From Gemmatimonadota bacterium (GTDB lineage: Bacteria > Gemmatimonadota > Gemmatimonadetes > Longimicrobiales > Gaopeijiaceae): DNA of 6,403 bases. A model generated the notes under the pieces. That model was not told where the DNA came from. It worked only from the letters and a program-made list of their open reading frames with translations, and did no database searches. This document shows positions 4,144 to 6,403 of this stretch, piece by piece. The stretch is from NCBI GenBank assembly GCA_026713345.1, contig JAPOOQ010000026.1, forward strand, positions 1-6,403. The letters run 5' to 3'. How positions within the stretch are numbered: position 1 is the first letter of the stretch; the number at the start of each line of letters is the position of its first letter. The position numbers and the translations under genes were made by a program.

Positions 4144-6403
4144 GCTTCCGGCAAGTCTCCGAAATCACCCGCCGGGAGCTGCGCGGTTTCTTCGATCAGC
4201 CCACCGCCTACGTGCTGGCGATCGCATTCCTGGGGCTCGGGCTATACCTGGCCTTCCGGTCGCTCTTCGCGATGTCGTACGCGACGCTGCGGCCCTTCTT
4301 CGACCTCCTTCCCTGGCTGCTGGTGGTCTTTGTGCCCGCCGTGGCGATGAAGAGCCTGGCCGAGGAACGCCGCGGCCGCACCCTGGAATGGCTCCTGGCC
4401 CAGCCGCTGACCGAGACGGAGATCGTGCTGGGCAAGTTCGCGGGCAACTGGCTGTTCGTGATGATTACCGTGGCCGGCACACTGCCGATGGCGCTCGGGG
4501 TGCTGATGGCTTCGGAAGCCGATCCGGGGATCATGCTGGCGCAGTACCTCGGGGCGGCGCTCCTGTCGGCGCAGATGATTGCGATCGGGATCTGGACGTC
4601 GTCGATCACCCGGAACCAGATCACGGCCTTCATCCTGGGGGCCACGATCTGCCTGGTGCTGGTGCTGTTGGGCACGCCGGTGGTGCAGATCGGCCTGCCG
4701 CCCGCGCTCGGCAACCTGGCCGCGCAGCTGTCGGTGATCAGCCACTTCGAGAACATCGCGCGGGGCGTGGTGGACCTCCGCGACCTCCTCTACTTCGCGT
4801 CCACCTGCGGGCTCTTCCTCCTCCTCGCGGTGGCGGCGCTCGGCCGGGAGCGGCTCAGTCACGCGGGCGACGCCTACCGCCGCCTGCGCCTCGGCACGGG
4901 GGTGGTCGCGCTCGCCGTCATCCTGCTGAACCTGCTGGGCGGGTACGTTCGCGGCCGCGTCGACCTCACCAGCGACAACCTCTTCACCCTTTCGGGCGGG
5001 AGCCGCGACATCCTCGGCGAACTCGACGACGTGGTGAACCTCACCCTCTTCACGAGCGACGACCTGCCGCCGGAGATCCAGCTGCGGGTGCGCGACGTGC
5101 GCGACCTGGTTGCCGACATGGCGGGCGCCTCGAACGGGATGCTGGCCGTGCGGAACGTCAACCCGGACGACGGCGACGAGGAGGCCGAAGAGGCCACCTC
5201 CATGGGAATCATGCAGATCGAGTTCAACGTGCTGCGCGACGACGAACTGCAGGTGAAGCGCGGCTACTTCGGACTGGCAATCAGCTACGCCGACGAGCAG
5301 GAAACGATTCCCGTCATCGACCGCGCCGACGACCTCGAGTTCCGGCTGGTCTCCGCGATCGCGCGCATGACGGCCGAGCGCCAACCCAGGCTCGCCTTTG
5401 CGCGCGGGTTCGACGCGAAGGAGGCATTCCAGTTCGGCGCCTTCCGCCAGAGCGTCGCGGAGCGCTACTCGGTCACGACCGTGGAGCTGGAGCCCGACTC
5501 GGTGTCTCCGCCCGCGTTCATCCCGGACTCGATCGACGTGCTGGTCGTGGCCGCCCCGGCCCGCCCGCTTTCCGCCGAGGCAGTGGATGCGATCCGCGAC
5601 TACCTGAACCGTGGGGGCGCGGCGCTGCTGCTCATGGAGCGACACCTCTACAACCCTCAGTCCCCGACCATCATGCCGGTCGTCAGCGGACTCGAGGACC
5701 TGCTGGGCGAGTACGGCGTCACCGCTTCCGGCGACATCGTCTTCGACATGGCTTCGGCCGAGCGGGTGCAGATGCGGCAGGGGATCTTCAATGTGGTGCG
5801 CGCCTACCCGCTCTGGCCGGTGGCCTTCCGGGGGGACGACCACCCCACCAACCGCGACCTCGGCAATGCCACCTTCGGCTGGGCCGCCCCCTTCACCTGG
5901 GAGGAGGGCGACTCGGCGGTGACGCCGCTGTGGACCACCACCGAATCGGGCGGCACGCGCCCCCCCGGGATGATGGCCGACCCGAGCTTCCCGATCGGCG
6001 CGACGCAGGACGAGGTCGGGATCCAGACGCTGGCGGTGGCAATCGACCCGTCGGCGGGCGGCGAAGGCCGCATCGTGGCGGTGGGCGACTCCGACTTCCT
6101 CGAGGACCAATTCGCGCAGGCGAATTCGCAGAACCTGGTCTTCGCCGCCAACGCCATCGACTGGCTGGCCCAGGACGAGGCCCTGATCGCGATTCGCTCG
6201 AAGGACCGGACGCCGCCGGCGCTGGCCTTCGAGTCCGATGGGGGACGGAACGCGCTCAAATGGGGGTCGCTGCTCGGCGTGCCCGCCACGTTCGCGCTGT
6301 TCGGGGTTGCGCGGGTGACGCGGCGCGGGCCGAGGGCGCAGCGGAGGTGGGGGGATGTGGTGGTGGCGGGGGGGGGGGGGGGGGCGCGCGGTGGGGCCGA
6401 GGC
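4140..6403 (+). CDS. Fused ABC-2 permease / Gldg-family auxiliary protein, C-terminus cut by the window end
   Basis: The open frame runs 754 codons from the ATG at 4140 to the window end without a stop. Residues 1-240 are a GldF-like ABC-2 permease: about six membrane segments (near 23-43, 54-71, 104-124, 135-156, 160-181 and 216-236) and the hallmark loop EERRGRTLEWLLAQPL (75-90) followed by VLGKF. A seventh membrane segment (~251-271) leads into the periplasmic GldG-type domain (ABC_transp_aux family), beginning RGRVDLTSDNLFTLS (271-285). It continues with an acidic NPDDGDEEAEEA segment (341-352), GYFGLAISYADEQETIPVI (375-393), and VGDSDFLEDQF (648-658) with the NAIDWLAQDEALIAIRSK closing motif (671-688). 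A last membrane segment follows at ~704-726. In flavobacteria GldF and GldG are separate proteins; here they are one chain. The real C-terminus is expected soon after residue ~735. The last ~20 residues (VVVAGGGGGARGG) derive from a G-saturated stretch and are unreliable. Partner: the upstream ATPase. Substrate unknown. Confidence 0.9.
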   Translation, partial: MSFRQVSEITRRELRGFFDQPTAYVLAIAFLGLGLYLAFRSLFAMSYATLRPFFDLLPWLLVVFVPAVAMKSLAEERRGRTLEWLLAQPLTETEIVLGKFAGNWLFVMITVAGTLPMALGVLMASEADPGIMLAQYLGAALLSAQMIAIGIWTSSITRNQITAFILGATICLVLVLLGTPVVQIGLPPALGNLAAQLSVISHFENIARGVVDLRDLLYFASTCGLFLLLAVAALGRERLSHAGDAYRRLRLGTGVVALAVILLNLLGGYVRGRVDLTSDNLFTLSGGSRDILGELDDVVNLTLFTSDDLPPEIQLRVRDVRDLVADMAGASNGMLAVRNVNPDDGDEEAEEATSMGIMQIEFNVLRDDELQVKRGYFGLAISYADEQETIPVIDRADDLEFRLVSAIARMTAERQPRLAFARGFDAKEAFQFGAFRQSVAERYSVTTVELEPDSVSPPAFIPDSIDVLVVAAPARPLSAEAVDAIRDYLNRGGAALLLMERHLYNPQSPTIMPVVSGLEDLLGEYGVTASGDIVFDMASAERVQMRQGIFNVVRAYPLWPVAFRGDDHPTNRDLGNATFGWAAPFTWEEGDSAVTPLWTTTESGGTRPPGMMADPSFPIGATQDEVGIQTLAVAIDPSAGGEGRIVAVGDSDFLEDQFAQANSQNLVFAANAIDWLAQDEALIAIRSKDRTPPALAFESDGGRNALKWGSLLGVPATFALFGVARVTRRGPRAQRRWGDVVVAGGGGGARGGAE
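6343..6384. repeat. G-saturated stretch ending in a run of 17 G, probable sequencing artefact
   Basis: Of 42 bases, 34 are G, and only one (6367) is C. The stretch ends in an unbroken run of 17 G (6368-6384), preceded by a run of six (6349-6354) and TGG-like triplets. It lies within 60 bases of the window end and past the last recognisable part of the Gldg protein. Rising G content toward a right-hand end fits the dark-base G over-calling of two-colour Illumina reads. A genuine slippage-prone G tract is the alternative. Confidence 0.75.

Noticed and set aside
4242..6110. 622-codon open frame on the minus strand, antisense to the Gldg fusion
   Set aside because: It is again in register with the real gene and stops exactly at a rare CTA leucine codon (4242-4244). 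The composition is His/Arg/Val-rich, typical of an antisense shadow.
3136..6403. Gliding motility system
   Set aside because: Only GldA/F/G-like transporter parts are present. These occur widely in non-gliding bacteria, and no GldK/L/M/N or type IX secretion gene is in the window.
1..6403. Mobile element, CRISPR array, tRNA or rRNA
   Set aside because: No transposase or integrase motifs, no regularly spaced repeats, and no recognisable RNA gene sequence were seen on either strand.

Overview
The window is GC-rich (coding third positions mostly G or C) and holds three protein genes in a divergent layout. A TonB-dependent outer-membrane receptor with an N-terminal carboxypeptidase-regulatory-like domain sits beside a GldA/GldF/GldG-type ABC system. 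Receptor, lipid-poor signal peptide style ('...GQQNGTVTGRVT...') and high GC together suggest a Gram-negative bacterium of the FCB side of the tree, most likely Gemmatimonadota or a high-GC relative. This is an inference from style, not from a marker gene.

Left part (1-2807, minus strand): a complete 921-residue TonB-dependent receptor. Twelve bases past its stop codon lies a perfect 10-bp GC hairpin at the very edge of the window, probably the stem of its terminator. Middle (2808-3135): a 328-bp divergent control region with the receptor's ribosome binding site, a good sigma70-like promoter pointing right (TGGACA-17 bp-TAGATT), and a long leader before the ABC gene. Right part (3136-6403, plus strand): a 335-residue ABC ATPase, then, in a 4-bp ATGA overlap, a large membrane protein that runs off the window. 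The second protein fuses a GldF-like ABC-2 permease (six membrane segments) to a GldG-like periplasmic auxiliary domain anchored by a membrane segment at each end.

The two right-hand genes form one translationally coupled operon and should make one inner-membrane complex: ATPase in the cytoplasm, permease in the membrane, auxiliary domain in the periplasm. The receptor works in the outer membrane and may be co-regulated through the shared intergenic region, but a functional link is only inferred. No substrate can be named for either system. No tRNA, rRNA, CRISPR array, insertion sequence or phage gene is seen.

Both window ends look like assembly break points: a strong GC hairpin on the left, and on the right a 42-base G-saturated stretch ending in 17 consecutive G. 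The last ~60 bases, and therefore the C-terminus of the Gldg protein, should not be trusted. I found no clearly new system; the most notable points are the fused permease/GldG architecture, its divergent pairing with a receptor, and the suspicious right end.
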